A stretch of 64,000 nucleotides of DNA from Cristatella mucedo (Eukaryota; Bryozoa; Phylactolaemata; Cristatellidae): positions 2,932,001-2,996,000 of the forward strand of contig WPIO01000047.1 in NCBI GenBank assembly GCA_009760855.2, in the 5' to 3' direction. The position numbers were made by a program, and so were the translations under genes. This document shows positions 47,890 to 59,035 of this stretch, in pieces. The notes below the pieces were generated by a model, which was not told the origin of the DNA, searched no databases, and saw only the letters and a list, made by a program, of their open reading frames with translations. Every line of letters starts with the position of its first letter. The stretch's first letter is position 1.

Positions 47890-48028
47890 GCGAGGCTGTT
47901 GTTCTTCACTACCGATGTCGTGTGTTCGAATCCTGTGGTGGGCGATCCTTTGTTGCCACTGCAAGCAGTGGTGATAGCCATTAAGGGTCTTCAGCCGCGA
48001 TACAAAAGAGCCTGTTAAATCAGCTAGT
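47890..48028 (+). mobile_element. tRNA-like SINE, family D
   Basis: CTTCACTACCGATGTCGTG, GTTCGAATCCTGTGGTGGGC, GATCCTTTGTTGCC, GGTGATAGCCATTAAGG and CCTGTTAAATCAGC. Confidence 0.83.
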
Positions 48029-48269
48029 ATGCATGCAGGCATGTTTGTACCACTCGATGTAATTAACCTGGACATGTTTTCGTGCAAACCGTATACAATG
48101 CTTTTGATGCAGTTGTATTACTGTTATACTAACTAGCTCTGTTGTGCTATTGGTCGAGCTTTGTTTTTTTTTAGTGCTGCTTGCGTCACAGGTACAAACT
48201 TGCACTTGTGAACCTGCCAGTCTACCGAACTCTTTTTGCACGAAGGTACTAAAAGAACAAGACAACTCA

Positions 48270-49082
48270 ACAAGCGACCTCTCGTTAGACGACCATATCA
48301 GCTCCACAGTCAAATCCACCTATTTCCAGCTTCATAGCATTGCTAAAATTCGGGCTTGTTTAGATAAGGATACCACGTCCAAGTTGATCCATGCATTCGT
48401 GACATCCCGTCTCGACTGCTGCAACTCACTACTTACTGGCCTACCAGCACGTGCGATCAGGCGATTGCAGCTGGTGCAAAACTCGGCAGCTAGACTTGTC
48501 TGTCGGGAGCACCGCAGTTGCCACGTTACTCCACTTCTCGCAGACCTGCACTGGCTACCAGTCAAGCAACAGATTGACTTCAAGGTTTTGTCGCTCACTT
48601 TTAGGTCCCTTCATTCTATGGCTCCAGCCTATCTGTCAGATATACTACCCCATCAGGCTAAGCATAGTACCACCCACTTTTCGGAATCCAACAGTCTAGG
48701 AATACCTCATACAAACCTTAAATCCTTTGGAGACCGTGCATTTAGTTCATATGCTCCCAAAGCCTGGAACTCCCTCCCGACCTGCATCAGAACATCCCCT
48801 GACCTGACCACATTTAAAAGGAAATTTAAAACAACTATTTAGGACAGCATTTAGTGGGTCCCTGTGATTCGTCCTTGATGTGCGTATACGTGCTGACACT
48901 GTGCATGCTGCCCCTGTGCTTGTCACCCCTAACCATATTATTCATTTTGTTTGTTTTTCAAGCATGATTTTACTTACCATTAAATTGCATTTCACTTTGC
49001 AGCAAATGTAAAGCGCCTAGAAAGAGATTAAGTTCTCTGAGGGTGCTTTATCAAGTGCATTATTATTATTATTATTATTATA
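48270..49082 (+). mobile_element. LINE-A, C-terminal coding region and 3' end with (ATT)n tail
   Basis: An open frame of about 190 codons without stops covers [50 protein letters not shown] and [15 protein letters not shown] one-base change near 48,830 ends the frame early. The 3' UTR and ATT tail (49,059-49,082) are complete. This is the clearest plus-strand view of the family; it is 5' truncated and lacks the catalytic YADD region. Confidence 0.9.
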
Positions 49083-49224
49083 AGCCAAAGAACTAACTTT
49101 TAAGTGGATGTTAGGCACTTGGAGATTAGAGAGGAAGACCTTGCAGGCCTCCAAAATCTGGCTTGACTCGGAATTGCTTAACATTCGTCTGCAGTCTTTT
49201 GACTGTTGAGACTTAATCGAATCT

Positions 49225-49660
49225 TGTTCTATTTCCGTCTGTAACTCCACGAATTCATACAGACTATGTGGGTGTGATGCGGGAGAGTTTTGTATAGACC
49301 ACTCACAGCCTAAACGGCTTTCGGTACGCATTCGGTACCCAACAGACTTTGTCTCACGCAACAAAGAGAAAGTGGGAAGCATAGCAGAGTCAGGAGAGCA
49401 GTTGAGGTAGTGAGTAGCATAGAAGTAGCAGCTCAGGACTGCTGAAAAAGATGTCCCATAGTCGGCAGTAGGAGAGTAGTTGTCATTGCGTAAGAATTGT
49501 GGAAGCGAGTTCCACAGTCTAGGACCTGCAGAGCTAAAGCTTCTGTCGCCAACTGTCTTTAAGTGGAGGAATGGGACAGCTAATTCATTGCCCACATAGG
49601 ACCTCAGGGCACAAACAGGCTGAAACTGATGCAGGGTCGAGGTCGCCCAGTGTTAAGTGG
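49225..49660 (-). mobile_element. LINE-B 3' fragment
   Basis: The reverse frame reads FLHLKTVGDRSFSSAGPRLW and NSLPQFLRNDNYSP, then the 3' region with CATTCGGTACCCAACAGAC on the plus strand. It is an uninterrupted copy useful for comparing the one at 53,405. Confidence 0.85.
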
Positions 49661-49699
49661 CTGCTTGCTTGCACCACGAGTAAGCATTCTGTATCATGC

Positions 49700-49745
49700 T
49701 TACTTTACATCAAATGTAAAGTGCCTAGAGAGAGATTAAGAGAGA
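49700..49745 (+). repeat. LINE-A 3' scrap
   Basis: CATCAAATGTAAAGTGCC followed by TAGAGAGAGATTAAG. Confidence 0.5.
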
Positions 49746-49857
49746 GAGTACTAGAGAGAATACTTGAGCAATGCTACTGTATTAACAATACAAATGTATT
49801 GTTATTAATATTATTTGAGAAGAGCGAACTAAGGAAACCAAATTGAAAAGTAAATTT

Positions 49858-49972
49858 AGCAAAGGATCGTCGGTAACGCTTTTATTTTGTTAGTCTATGG
49901 ACAATCGAGAACCCACGATCTCGGTCGTAAGAGGGAGCATTTTACCTACTGGGCTATCTCACTGATCATACT
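49858..49972 (-). mobile_element. tRNA-like SINE, family D, partial
   Basis: GAACCCACGATCTCGGTCGT, AAGAGGGAGCATTTTACC and TACTGGGCTATCTCACTG are the head of family D in reverse. Confidence 0.65.
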
Positions 49973-50451
49973 TGTCAAGTCATATAAGGACACGGTTTCA
50001 TGTGTGAATCTTGATTTCTTAGAGAAAGGTTTGCAGATAACAAACGACCGTATTCACTGATAAAGAGAATCACAGGGCTATTTACACCCAAACCAAACTA
50101 GGAGAAGCAGCACCCATGATACACATTCAAATTCAACCCAGAAAAGTCTCGATTAAGAGTTCAGCTGTTGGAGTTAAGGCATGACTCGACTTGGGCGGAC
50201 TGAAGCAGAGTGGCTTATAATTCAATACAGAGTTCAAAGACGGTAAGAACAACGAATGATATAGAAAGCATAATAATAATAGCTTACACAGTAATTCAAC
50301 ATTTTGGTGCTTGTAGGATCATTTACCAAACAAGCGCCAAAATTAATTGCCAGGTTCACAATTATTTGTTGCTGGTTGGACCTCTGCTACAGTGAGCAGT
50401 TGCTGTTGGTCACTTTTGACTTCTCCTTGCTCCTTACTGTCTGACGGCGAT

Positions 50452-50679
50452 TTATTGTCTGATTTGTATTTTTTCATGTTCGTCAGTATTGCTTTCAGTT
50501 TGCTCGCGTTTGCTCTGGTTTGGTTCAGGCATTGGGTCCGTGCGTGCTTCGTTTCTGAGGGGACAAGGACGAACGACCATATAGATAACACAACAGCTTC
50601 CGAATACCATGAGTGTAGCGGCTGCGACAACAGCGATCGTTAGACCAACCATAATAGACGGTTTTCCTCTTGATTGGAG
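50452..50679 (-). CDS. Possible terminal exon with a transmembrane helix
   Basis: On the reverse strand, TTTTAG at 50,680-50,685 could be an acceptor. The frame then encodes a short hydrophilic lead, a strongly hydrophobic stretch (GLTIAVVAAATLMVFG, SCCVIYMVV) and a charged tail of about 40 residues ending EHEKIQIRQ and a stop. That is the shape of the membrane anchor and short cytoplasmic tail of a type I receptor. It lies downstream, on the same strand, of the semaphorin exon at 59,631-59,934. It could be that gene's 3' end, but the linking exons were not found. It may be a chance frame. Confidence 0.3.
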   Translation of the reverse strand, partial: LQSRGKPSIMVGLTIAVVAAATLMVFGSCCVIYMVVRPCPLRNEARTDPMPEPNQSKREQTESNTDEHEKIQIRQ

Positions 50680-50899
50680 ACCTAAAATTGAGAGACTCAG
50701 AATTAAGAAGTGCTTGAATCTGTTCATGGCAAGTGTAAGTGTGGTTTAGGTTGGCAAAATCCGTTGGAATAGTAGCACCTGAAAATGCGTCCAAAGCTAC
50801 CCATCCTTTTAAAACATGTTGCAAAATCGGAGATTGACGTTTGAATAGTCTACAATGATTACGAGCAAAGTATTGCCTCACTAGCTCAAGAGTTTGATC

Positions 50900-52060
50900 C
50901 CTCTCTTTATTGTTTTATCTCAAAAAAGTATTTCATTTGTTCGACGGTGGTAGTTTGAAGATGATTGCCTTTACTGTTGCCTGGGTTCAACTCCAACCAC
51001 CAACAAGACCGAAGAAATGCGAGCTGAGAGCTCTGTTTGTACAGGCTGTTGGCTTGATCGTATTTGCTTTATTTAGTAACGTGTTTTTTGCATTTGCTGC
51101 TGCAGATTCATTTTTTGATGTAATAGCTTACAGGCTTGTTTGAACTAGAGTACCAGTTACTGCAGGCCGTACGAATTGCACTTCGCCATCTAAACTTTAC
51201 CCGAAAGACAATTGTCCAGGACTTACGGGTTTTCTATGCATCCCGTGGGGATGGCAAGGCGTGCGACCTGGCGTCCAAGCGGCACCGTTATCTCAACATT
51301 TCAGGGCCCAGCTCCATTATTAACTGAATTCCTCAGCAGCAGGATGGTCATGCGTGAGCAGCCGAGGTTGTACACCTTCACGGACCCTTTGAGTGTCCTC
51401 CCCAGCAGCTGTAGCCTGAAACCATTGGATGGCTATCCTCGAAAAACCAAATGTGTGAACCGGTTTCACGATATCCACATCCAACAGAGCATGCACGTTG
51501 CTCACACGGGTGGGTGAGGGCGTGCTTGCCCACACACCCGCAAGTGCATGGGTGTACACATTCGGGCGCCCAGACTACGACTGGCCGAAGCCACGCTAGA
51601 TAATACGGCATTTTCGGCCAGATCAGTGCATTCGAAGCTGTCAACTCATCGACCAACCTCAAATGAACGGTCGCCCAGGCTACTATTTTCGGGGCCACGT
51701 CAGGCAACCCAGCTCCGGCTCAATTTGTGTTTACGAACTGGGTAGTGCAACACTAAGCCCGCAGACAGCTTCCTGTCTGACGCGACCCGCACACAGCTTG
51801 GAGGGGTCGACTGCTTCGCAGGGGCCGTGTGCTGCTGCCTGATTCGGCTAATGTCTAAGACTCATCATCCGACGATACGAACGCTGTTCGAGTGACCCTC
51901 GGTGTCGCTTGCTGAAGGCTTTCTTCCCGACCAGACGCTTTCTTCTCTTATTCTTCTTCCACTTGGAGCAGGCGATTCGACCGAATGCGAACAAGCTGGC
52001 TTCGAGCTCGCGAATTCCATCCCCTGCACGTAGTCGCGCATAAGCTCGCTGCTAGCTTAT
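50900..52060. other. No recognised gene
   Basis: Overlapping mid-length frames occur on both strands in a GC-richer stretch (51,200-52,000). None shows a known domain. Confidence 0.4.
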
Positions 52061-52069
52061 AATGTAAAA

Positions 52070-52203
52070 AATATAATCCATTTATATAGCGCCCAAGAGA
52101 ACTTAATCTCTATTCAGGCGCTTCACATATGACTCGGGGCTCGAGCCCACCACAGCAGTCAGACCTTGGTCGGGGCGAGCACCTTAACCACTAGACCGAA
52201 CAT
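52070..52203 (-). mobile_element. tRNA-derived SINE, family C
   Basis: ATATAGCGCCCAAGAGAAC, GGCGCTTCACATATGACTC, GGGGCTCGAGCCCACCAC, GAGCACCTTAACCACTAG. Confidence 0.85.
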
Positions 52204-52375
52204 TATCGTTCGAAATGTAGGATTCTCGCGCCAGTGTTATCTATCAGTTTCAGTTATTAGTTATCTATCACCCACACTTTTGTAGTCATCCATAGGCACG
52301 GACCCAGTACTCATCCCGATGCACGAGGCTGAGATTTTCTCAGACATACATGCTTAAGCACAAGGGCGAGCTCTC

Positions 52376-52475
52376 GCGTGTACGCGCACGCACACACTCT
52401 CGCGAGAGCGCACACTCACACAAACTCATACAAATACAAACACACACTCACACTCACATACACACACAAAGACAT
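52376..52475. repeat. CA-rich simple repeat
   Basis: Imperfect (CA)n with CACTCA and CACATA units. Confidence 0.85.
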
Positions 52476-52554
52476 AGGAGAATTGGAGGAGTTACAGAAA
52501 AAAATGAGAGTAGAAAGAGAGTGAGAAAGCCGGCGCGAGCGAGCGAGAGAGAAT

Positions 52555-52690
52555 ATTATTAATTTGTATATTTTTATAGCGCCATAAGAGAACTTAATCT
52601 CTATCTAGGCACTTCACAAAAGCAGCAGGGCTCGAACCCTTGACCTAGGTCACCAAAGGCGAGTACCTTAACCGTTGGGTCAAATCAGGA
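52555..52690 (-). mobile_element. tRNA-derived SINE, family C
   Basis: TTATAGCGCCATAAGAGAAC, GGCACTTCACAAAAGC, GGGCTCGAACCCTTGACC, GAGTACCTTAACCG. Confidence 0.8.
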
Positions 52691-53404
52691 CCAGAGAGTG
52701 TTTGCCGTGGCACGTGCAGATTTGGTATGCATTTAATACAATATCTAGCTATATATACAATATATATTCATATACAACGTGCCTTTCTCAGTAAGAAACA
52801 GGCCCGCAACGGGCAAGCGGATGATATACACATTCGAAGCTTAAGATGCTGCCTGAAAATTTCACTGCACGTATATCACGCAGCAAAGAAGGATGGGAAG
52901 CACGACGCGCTGAGACGGACGACCGCCAAGAAAGCCGTCAGCACAGAAGCAGCACCATAAAAAGGCAGGAAAGGAAGCGCCATTGTTGGCAGCTGGAGGA
53001 TCCAGGTCGTCGGTATGCGAGTTTCCCCATCTAGCCCACACTGAGCAACAGCTTCTGTTGTCAGAAGTATTTTCAAGAAGTCGCAGGTAATGAAATGTTT
53101 GAATATAGGTAAATTATTATTGACATTATTGAATTAAATGAAATTATTGGTCCAGAGTTGTCTTGGCGGTGTAGAAGGGCCGAAACTAGCGTAACAGTTC
53201 AGCTAAGCTCGACGGAGCTAAAGCGTAGCGAATTCAACCTGGGAAATTTACTTTGCATCCGTCGATCACACGGGAGCGACTGCACCTTCTATAGCAAAGG
53301 AGACTCACGTCTTTCGGCAAAGGCTAAGTTAGAGGCGGCGTTCCGAGCGCCGTCTGACGAGCCTTTGTGGCTGGTTGAGCAGCCCCGCCTTTATTTTGCT
53401 ATCG

Positions 53405-53654
53405 TGATATGAACCTTTCTCCGTCTGTAACTCCACAAAGCCACAAAGACTACGTGGGTGTTACAAAGAGAGTTTTCTATAGCGCACACCTAAGCGGCTT
53501 TCGGTACGCATTCGGTAGCCAGCAGACTTCGTCTCACGCAACAAAGAGAAAGTGGGAAGCATAGCAGAGTCAGGAGAGCAGTTGAGGTAGTGAGTAGCAT
53601 AGAAGTAGCAGCTCAGGACCGCTGAAAAGGATGCGCCATAGTCGGCAGCAGGAG
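53405..53654 (-). mobile_element. LINE-B 3' fragment, part 1 (interrupted)
   Basis: It runs from CTCCGTCTGTAACTCCACAA to GTCGGCAGCAGGAGAG as in the copy at 49,225, and breaks off at about 53,655. The element resumes at about 54,011. Confidence 0.85.
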
Positions 53655-54010
53655 AGAATGGCTTTTTTAAGCGGTACGTGTAGTTTTTTAACAATAAGCC
53701 GGCGATCGTAAGAAAATTTAAGTGGCTGTGGATAAATCTTTCCAGTTAGATAAATAGCGAAATCTACAGCAGCTATCCTAAGCTATGTGATAATACTAAA
53801 GCTTAATTAAGCTGGGCGTGCAGCTACCTTGGTCTCAAACTAGGGGAAATGTGCTCGCACTTCACGACCTATGTCGTGGGTTCAAGATTCTTAGCTAGAA
53901 ATTCTAAATTACCCGCTGCAAGTTATGATGACAAGCTTTAAGGCTTAAAATGTTGCTATATACATTGGCAAGTTTAAAGGCACGACACAGCTCACCGCTT
54001 TTGCATTTGC
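53655..54010. mobile_element. Left arm of a 356-bp inverted repeat, inserted in LINE-B
   Basis: It is nearly identical to the reverse complement of 54,832-55,187: I count about two differences (near 53,709 and 53,733). It contains a family D-like head: CTTCACGACCTATGTCGTG then GGTTCAAGATTC. The outer ends (AATGGCTTTTTTAAGCGGT and, reversed, GCAAATGCAAAAGCGGT) look like imperfect terminal inverted repeats. Confidence 0.85.
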
Positions 54011-54230
54011 ATTTTGCATTTGCAGTTGTCGTTGCTTAAGAATTGTGGAAGCGAGTTCCACAGTCCAGGACTTGCAGAGCTAAAGCTTCTGTCGCCAACG
54101 ATCTTTAAGCGGAGGAATGGAGCAGCGAATTTATTGTACATACAGGAGCTGAGGACGCGAGGAGGCTGAAACTGGTGCAGCAGTTCAGCTAGGTACGGAG
54201 AAGCCAAGCCACGAGGAAACCAAGGGAAAG
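54011..54230 (-). mobile_element. LINE-B 3' fragment, part 2
   Basis: It continues the interrupted element: TTGTGGAAGCGAGTTCCACA, AAGCTTCTGTCGCCAACG and GGCTGAAACTGGTGCAGCAG. The reverse frame reads [14 protein letters not shown] and KIVGDRSFSSASPGLWN. Confidence 0.82.
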
Positions 54231-54831
54231 GGAACCAAGGTATGACCTCTAAGTAAACATGGTGGCGAGTAGTTCCTAGTTAATAGTGGCCAGCGATTGA
54301 ATATGGTTGGCAGCCTTTTTCCTTCCAACTACAAATCTTTAAGCGTCCACGGCTCATCAAAGAGAGCACCCACATTACGAGCTCTTGTCGGCGGTCTAAC
54401 TATTGTAAATCTAACTGTGAGATGGAAGTAACTTTTCCACCCATACCGTTTGTGTGTCCGTTGAGTAGGAGTTGGGTTTTTTAGGAATTAGGTTCGATGC
54501 AGAGGGCGTGAGTGCAAGCTACTTGAAATTGAAGTGCTACAGCCACTAGCAATCCAAGGGCTACAGCTTTAGATTGCAACTTAAAAATTAGGCAGCCGCT
54601 GATTAATATGAAACAGTGTTCAATTCCTACGCTGCCCACCGTGTGTCATTAGCAAAAATTGCATCTTCTTCTGCTAGCTGTTACATAGTGAGTTCAATTT
54701 CTGTTGTCACTTCTGCATAATTTCCACGGTCTTTATGAAAGTGAAAGAACCCACTGGAGGGGTCGAGTTGAAAGATAGTGAAGAAAACAGTGGCAAAATA
54801 AGAAATAATTAATGCAGAGAAATTAAGCTGA

Positions 54832-55187
54832 GCAAATGCAAAAGCGGTGAGCTGTGTCGTGCCTTTAAACTTGCCAATGTATATAGCAACATTTTAAGCC
54901 TTAAAGCTTGTCATCATAACTTGCAGCGGGTAATTTAGAATTTCTAGCTAAGAATCTTGAACCCACGACATAGGTCGTGAAGTGCGAGCACATTTCCCCT
55001 AGTTTGAGACCAAGGTAGCTGCACGCCCAGCTTAATTAAGCTTTAGTATTATCACATAGCTTAGGATAGCTGCTGTAGATTTCGCTATTTATCTAACTGA
55101 AAAGATTTATCCACAGCCACTTAAATTTTCATACGATCGCCGGCTTATTGTTAAAAAACTACACGTACCGCTTAAAAAAGCCATTCT
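54832..55187. mobile_element. Right arm of the 356-bp inverted repeat
   Basis: Reverse complement of 53,655-54,010, same length. The spacer between the arms (54,011-54,831) carries the rest of the LINE-B copy and unassigned sequence. Confidence 0.85.
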
Positions 55188-55492
55188 AGCATACTAGTAC
55201 ATTATTGAAAACGCGACACGTGGGCTCATGAGAACCCCTCGCCGCTCATACACAAGCATGCCTTGAGTTCGCGCATTAGCACTCTTGCAAATAATTCGAA
55301 AGGAGATGCATGAAGTGCTAATTGATTAGTTACTCTGCCTTTTTTCACGACTTCCAAAGGATAGGAGCATCTCAGTATCCTAATCGAGCAAGTAAAGCGA
55401 ATCGATACCGTTCTTCCCAGTGCTAATGCTGAGAATATCCTCTGGTAGACGAGGAGAGGCTGGGCCGTTATGCGCGTAACGCGCTGACCCGC

Positions 55493-55978
55493 TTAACTAT
55501 TGACCTCTTGAGCAGCTGTCTGCAAAGACACTCTAAGCATTTCCCGACAAATATTACCGATGCGGTGAAGATCAGTGAAAACTGGCATGTAGTTATCATT
55601 ACACGCAGTAGCCGAGCCATCGCCAATTGAGTAGAACTTAAGCATGAACGAGAGGCAGGAGCTCTTACCTGCCGAATCTCCACAGCTCGTGCTATTGCCG
55701 TTATGGATATTCTGCAGGTAGCTCAATTGGCTGAACCTAGGGCGAGACGGAATAAAAAGACGAACGATGCACTTACCCAAAATATGTAGTAGCATCAGTA
55801 ACCACGGAAACGTGTCAGTCAAGAGAGGAAGCCAATTGTCATGAGGAGTATGACTTGATTTGAGTGGATGGAAAAAATGAATTGCAAGATAGCGTAGGAA
55901 AGAATGTCCAGAACGGACCGTAGCCAAGGAGCTCACATCAACAGTGTATTTTCTTAAGTTAAGTATCTTCGTCTGCAA
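55493..55978 (-). other. Unassigned 161-codon open frame
   Basis: One of the longer non-repeat frames in the right third. It contains possible splice sites (reverse-strand TTGG/GTAAGTG at about 55,776 and GCAG/GTAAGAG at about 55,670) and a patch with N-glycosylation and cysteine (NGNSTSCGD). Joining across those sites gives early stops in the phases I tried, so no gene model is offered. Confidence 0.25.
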
Positions 55979-56175
55979 CTCAAAAAAGCTACAATAAATA
56001 AGCCAATGTTAAACAAGGAGGGTTTTCTATAGCACACTCAAAGCCTAAGCGGCTATCGGTATGAATTCGGCAGCCAACAGACTTCCTCTCACCCCAATAA
56101 ATAGAAAGTGAGAAGCATAGCTAAGTCACGAGAGCAGTCAAGGTAGTGAGTAGCATGGGCGTAGCAGCTCAAGAC
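55960..56175 (-). mobile_element. LINE-B 3' fragment, decayed
   Basis: CTTCGTCTGCAACTCAAAAA, GCACACTCAAAGCCTAAGCG and GGTAGTGAGTAGCATGGGCG. Confidence 0.75.
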
Positions 56176-56337
56176 ACGCCGTCAATGCTCTGGCTTGAAC
56201 TGGTACTAATATTTCTGAGCTTTTAAAGAAGTTGTCTCAAATTGAACAGTCTTTAAACATAGGGTGAATGTTTTGCAAAATATAAGGTTGCTGCACCGTT
56301 TCCAGATCGAAGCGAAGTCTAAGCAGCAGTAAGAATT

Positions 56338-56440
56338 AAAAAAAATAAATATAAAATTATTTTGTATAGCTCTTTAGGAGAATTTAATCTCTTTCCAGGG
56401 CTTTACATATGCCAGAGGGCTCGTATCCACTACCGTGGAT
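56338..56440 (-). mobile_element. tRNA-derived SINE, family C, partial
   Basis: TGTATAGCTCTTTAGGAGAA, AATCTCTTTCCAGGGC, TTTACATATGCCAGAGGGCT. Confidence 0.65.
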
Positions 56441-58660
56441 GCATACAAATATTATTACAGCTTAGGCTGCCTTTAATTGGTGTTGATTGCTGAAGTTCCT
56501 TAAAAAGACATTAGGAATTTTCTAAGCCATGTAGTTATCAGGATATTATAAATCGCTTGCAAAATAACTAACTGTTCCGCGTGAGCACCGTCATCTCTAT
56601 CAATTAAAGCGAGAAAGTCCGTCGCACAGCAAGACGGCTCACTTGCATTACGTGGCAAGATGGCGCACTTCCATCAAGCGGCAAGATGGTGCAGCGTTGT
56701 CTTCCGTAACGGAACTACTACGACCTAGCAAAGCGAGTCCACTGACCGTAAGCTGCTTGTGTACTAATAGTACAGGTACGGATTTATTCTTTCGCAACCC
56801 GAAAAAGCACACCTCTTTCTAGATACTTATAGTATGTCTAAAAGGATACATTTCATTTGCTTGATATGAACAAGCACAATTTCAGCACACGCAAGCAAGC
56901 AAAGTAATAAATTAATCTTATGGAACAAAAAAACTGTATAGAAAAAGTTTATTTTTAGCTTCTTGTTGATTTCCTTCAAACAAGGTGCTCGTGTGATGTC
57001 GATTGGTAGCGAGGTTTAGACTTAAAGATCATAGGAGCTTGAGTGTAAAGTCTGAGCATTTGTTTGAAAGTTGCATCTTTTTTTTTTTTACAAAACAATG
57101 AATTATCTTTGGTAACAACCTGAAGCAGCAGCGAAAATCTAAAAGATTTTCTGTTTTGTCCGTGTGTAGTAATTCAAAACTTTTGTGTCCATCCTCTGCC
57201 TCTTTTAGAACATCTAGTCTTTGAGATGGCAATGCACTGAATGAGGTTTCCATTCGACGGTCGGTCGGGGCTAGGTTATTCATTCCAGTAGGTTTCCAGG
57301 CAGGCTGCCACTATTCATTTTCTCAAATGCCTCAATCTCGCTCAAGCCCAGAGCAGCTTTACTCGCCTCTGAGAGCTGTGCCATGCTGGACAGCTTGCTG
57401 TCGTTATTGCTCCGATAAGCTCGATCCCGTCAGCAAGCGGCCGGCGAAACAATTTCCCAGGTTGTGCCTTGACTATTTCACATCCACTTTCTGCCAGTCG
57501 GCTTCTCGTCGTCGTTGACTGCTTGTAACTTCGTACTCTAATCTCAGATCAGCACAAGTGTGTACCTGCCAGCTGTGATTGTATCCGTTTAATTCGCCTG
57601 CTCCGCTTGATTCAGTGATTCACACACCTTTTCTAGTCTTTCACTCAGCAATGCCAAGAAGGCCACGTGGTCCCGACCATTCTGCCATCTTCCTCTAGCA
57701 TATGAACGGCTTTCTCAGCATAGCCATGCTGGCCCTGAGGAAAGATTAAGCGGGAAATCATCCGTGAGGCGATTCAGCATTTTCTGTGTTCAAAACCCGA
57801 ACTGTCCGCCGCCTGAATTTATTCTCGAAAAAAACGCGTATGCAAGTGGCGGGTTGTGGCTGTGGGCACAGGTATAGATGCCGCCGTGCCACCGGAAAGC
57901 CCGGGATCCCACCTGAACTTGCTGGGACGTGCCCAACGGGCCACGAACCAGTGATAGCTACATGCCTGACACAGTCTTTCTCGTGGTTGTCTTGTAGGAC
58001 AAATTTGCAAGAGGTATGTCATGTGCGCATCGGCGTTACGGTTGTATATTAAAACCGGGGCCATTGCGAACAAAATTCATTTGCACACCCCCTGAACTCT
58101 TCAGCCCTTGAGACCGAACGGTTGCCCCAAGCTCTTGGTTACAAACGAATAAAGCATATCTAGGTTATATTAAAGCTGCTATTTTCTTCGTGTTTCGTAC
58201 TCTAGGCAACGTTCCGTAGCAGCTACATAGGGTAGCGTGTGCAGCAGTAGAGGAGTAAGCCAGCTAGCTGGTATCGTGGACCGAATATCTGCTGATCTCG
58301 TTGTCTATGCTCCAAAGCGGACTCACACTCCATCTTCTAAATGAGCTGCCCTCGCATACGTCTCACTCGTTTCGGCAGTGTCTTACGACTACGCAGTATT
58401 TAAGGTGAACGCCCGTCTCAATCGCACAGAGGTACGTAGGCATGCATGCAGTGGTGAGAGCAAGATGCCGCCCAGGTGCATCAAGATGACAACCGAACCC
58501 TTCGCTCAACCGCTCCTTGAGAGGCCTGCGAGCAGAGGCTACGTTTTGAGCTTCTTCAGGGAAATTATATATTTCAGTGAGGATTTTTGAGCTTTTTTTT
58601 TAGTACTAGTTCGTCTGCGAAATGCCAGCTCACCTGCCGCGATCTACCCGTAGAGCACCG
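56441..58660. other. No recognised gene
   Basis: It contains an 84-codon reverse frame (57,029-57,283) with ordinary amino-acid composition but no known domain. Another reverse frame near 57,850-57,960 has a stretch GGIYTCAHSHN that recalls the YxC of an Ig fold, without the rest of the domain. It is probably intronic if the semaphorin gene extends this way. Confidence 0.4.
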
Positions 58661-58673
58661 TTGTGATCGGACC

Positions 58674-58709
58674 GCCACAACAGCACTCGCAGGCGAGTAC
58701 TGTTGTGGC
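58674..58709. repeat. 17-bp inverted repeat with 2-base spacer
   Basis: GCCACAACAGCACTCGC, then AG, then GCGAGTACTGTTGTGGC; 16 of 17 pairs match. Confidence 0.9.
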
Positions 58710-58989
58710 TAGCCTGAAAAACAAGGGCATGCACACAAGCACAAGCATAGAAGGATCAAGTGGCAATCGCTGTCGGCTTCTTTAGAGAGCTTTATTCAGC
58801 CTGCTCATTACGTACTGCCTCCATTTCTCAAATAAAAGATTTTAATAGACGCGATCAGGGGAGAAATGACTTCTTTTCAAAGCAGTTTTATTCCAAGCCT
58901 AGTTAATGGAGTTCACGAAAATTAACGAATCGTTTTTGGGACAAAATGCCATTTATAAATATTTAAGACGAATAAAATACCGTTAATTC

Positions 58990-59035
58990 ACATACATAGA
59001 CACGCACACACACAGACACACAGACACACACACAC
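58990..59035. repeat. (CA)n microsatellite
   Basis: CACACACACAGACACACAG-type repeat followed by an AT-rich stretch to 59,150. Confidence 0.85.

Noticed and set aside
51378-51707. Cysteine-rich reverse frame as an extracellular domain exon
   Set aside because: Cysteine spacing fits no family I know, and two other frames over the same bases are equally open.
57819-58073. Ig-like exon of the semaphorin
   Set aside because: A frame contains GGIYTC, recalling the C-terminal Cys of an Ig fold, but lacks the N-terminal Cys and Trp and has a nearby stop.
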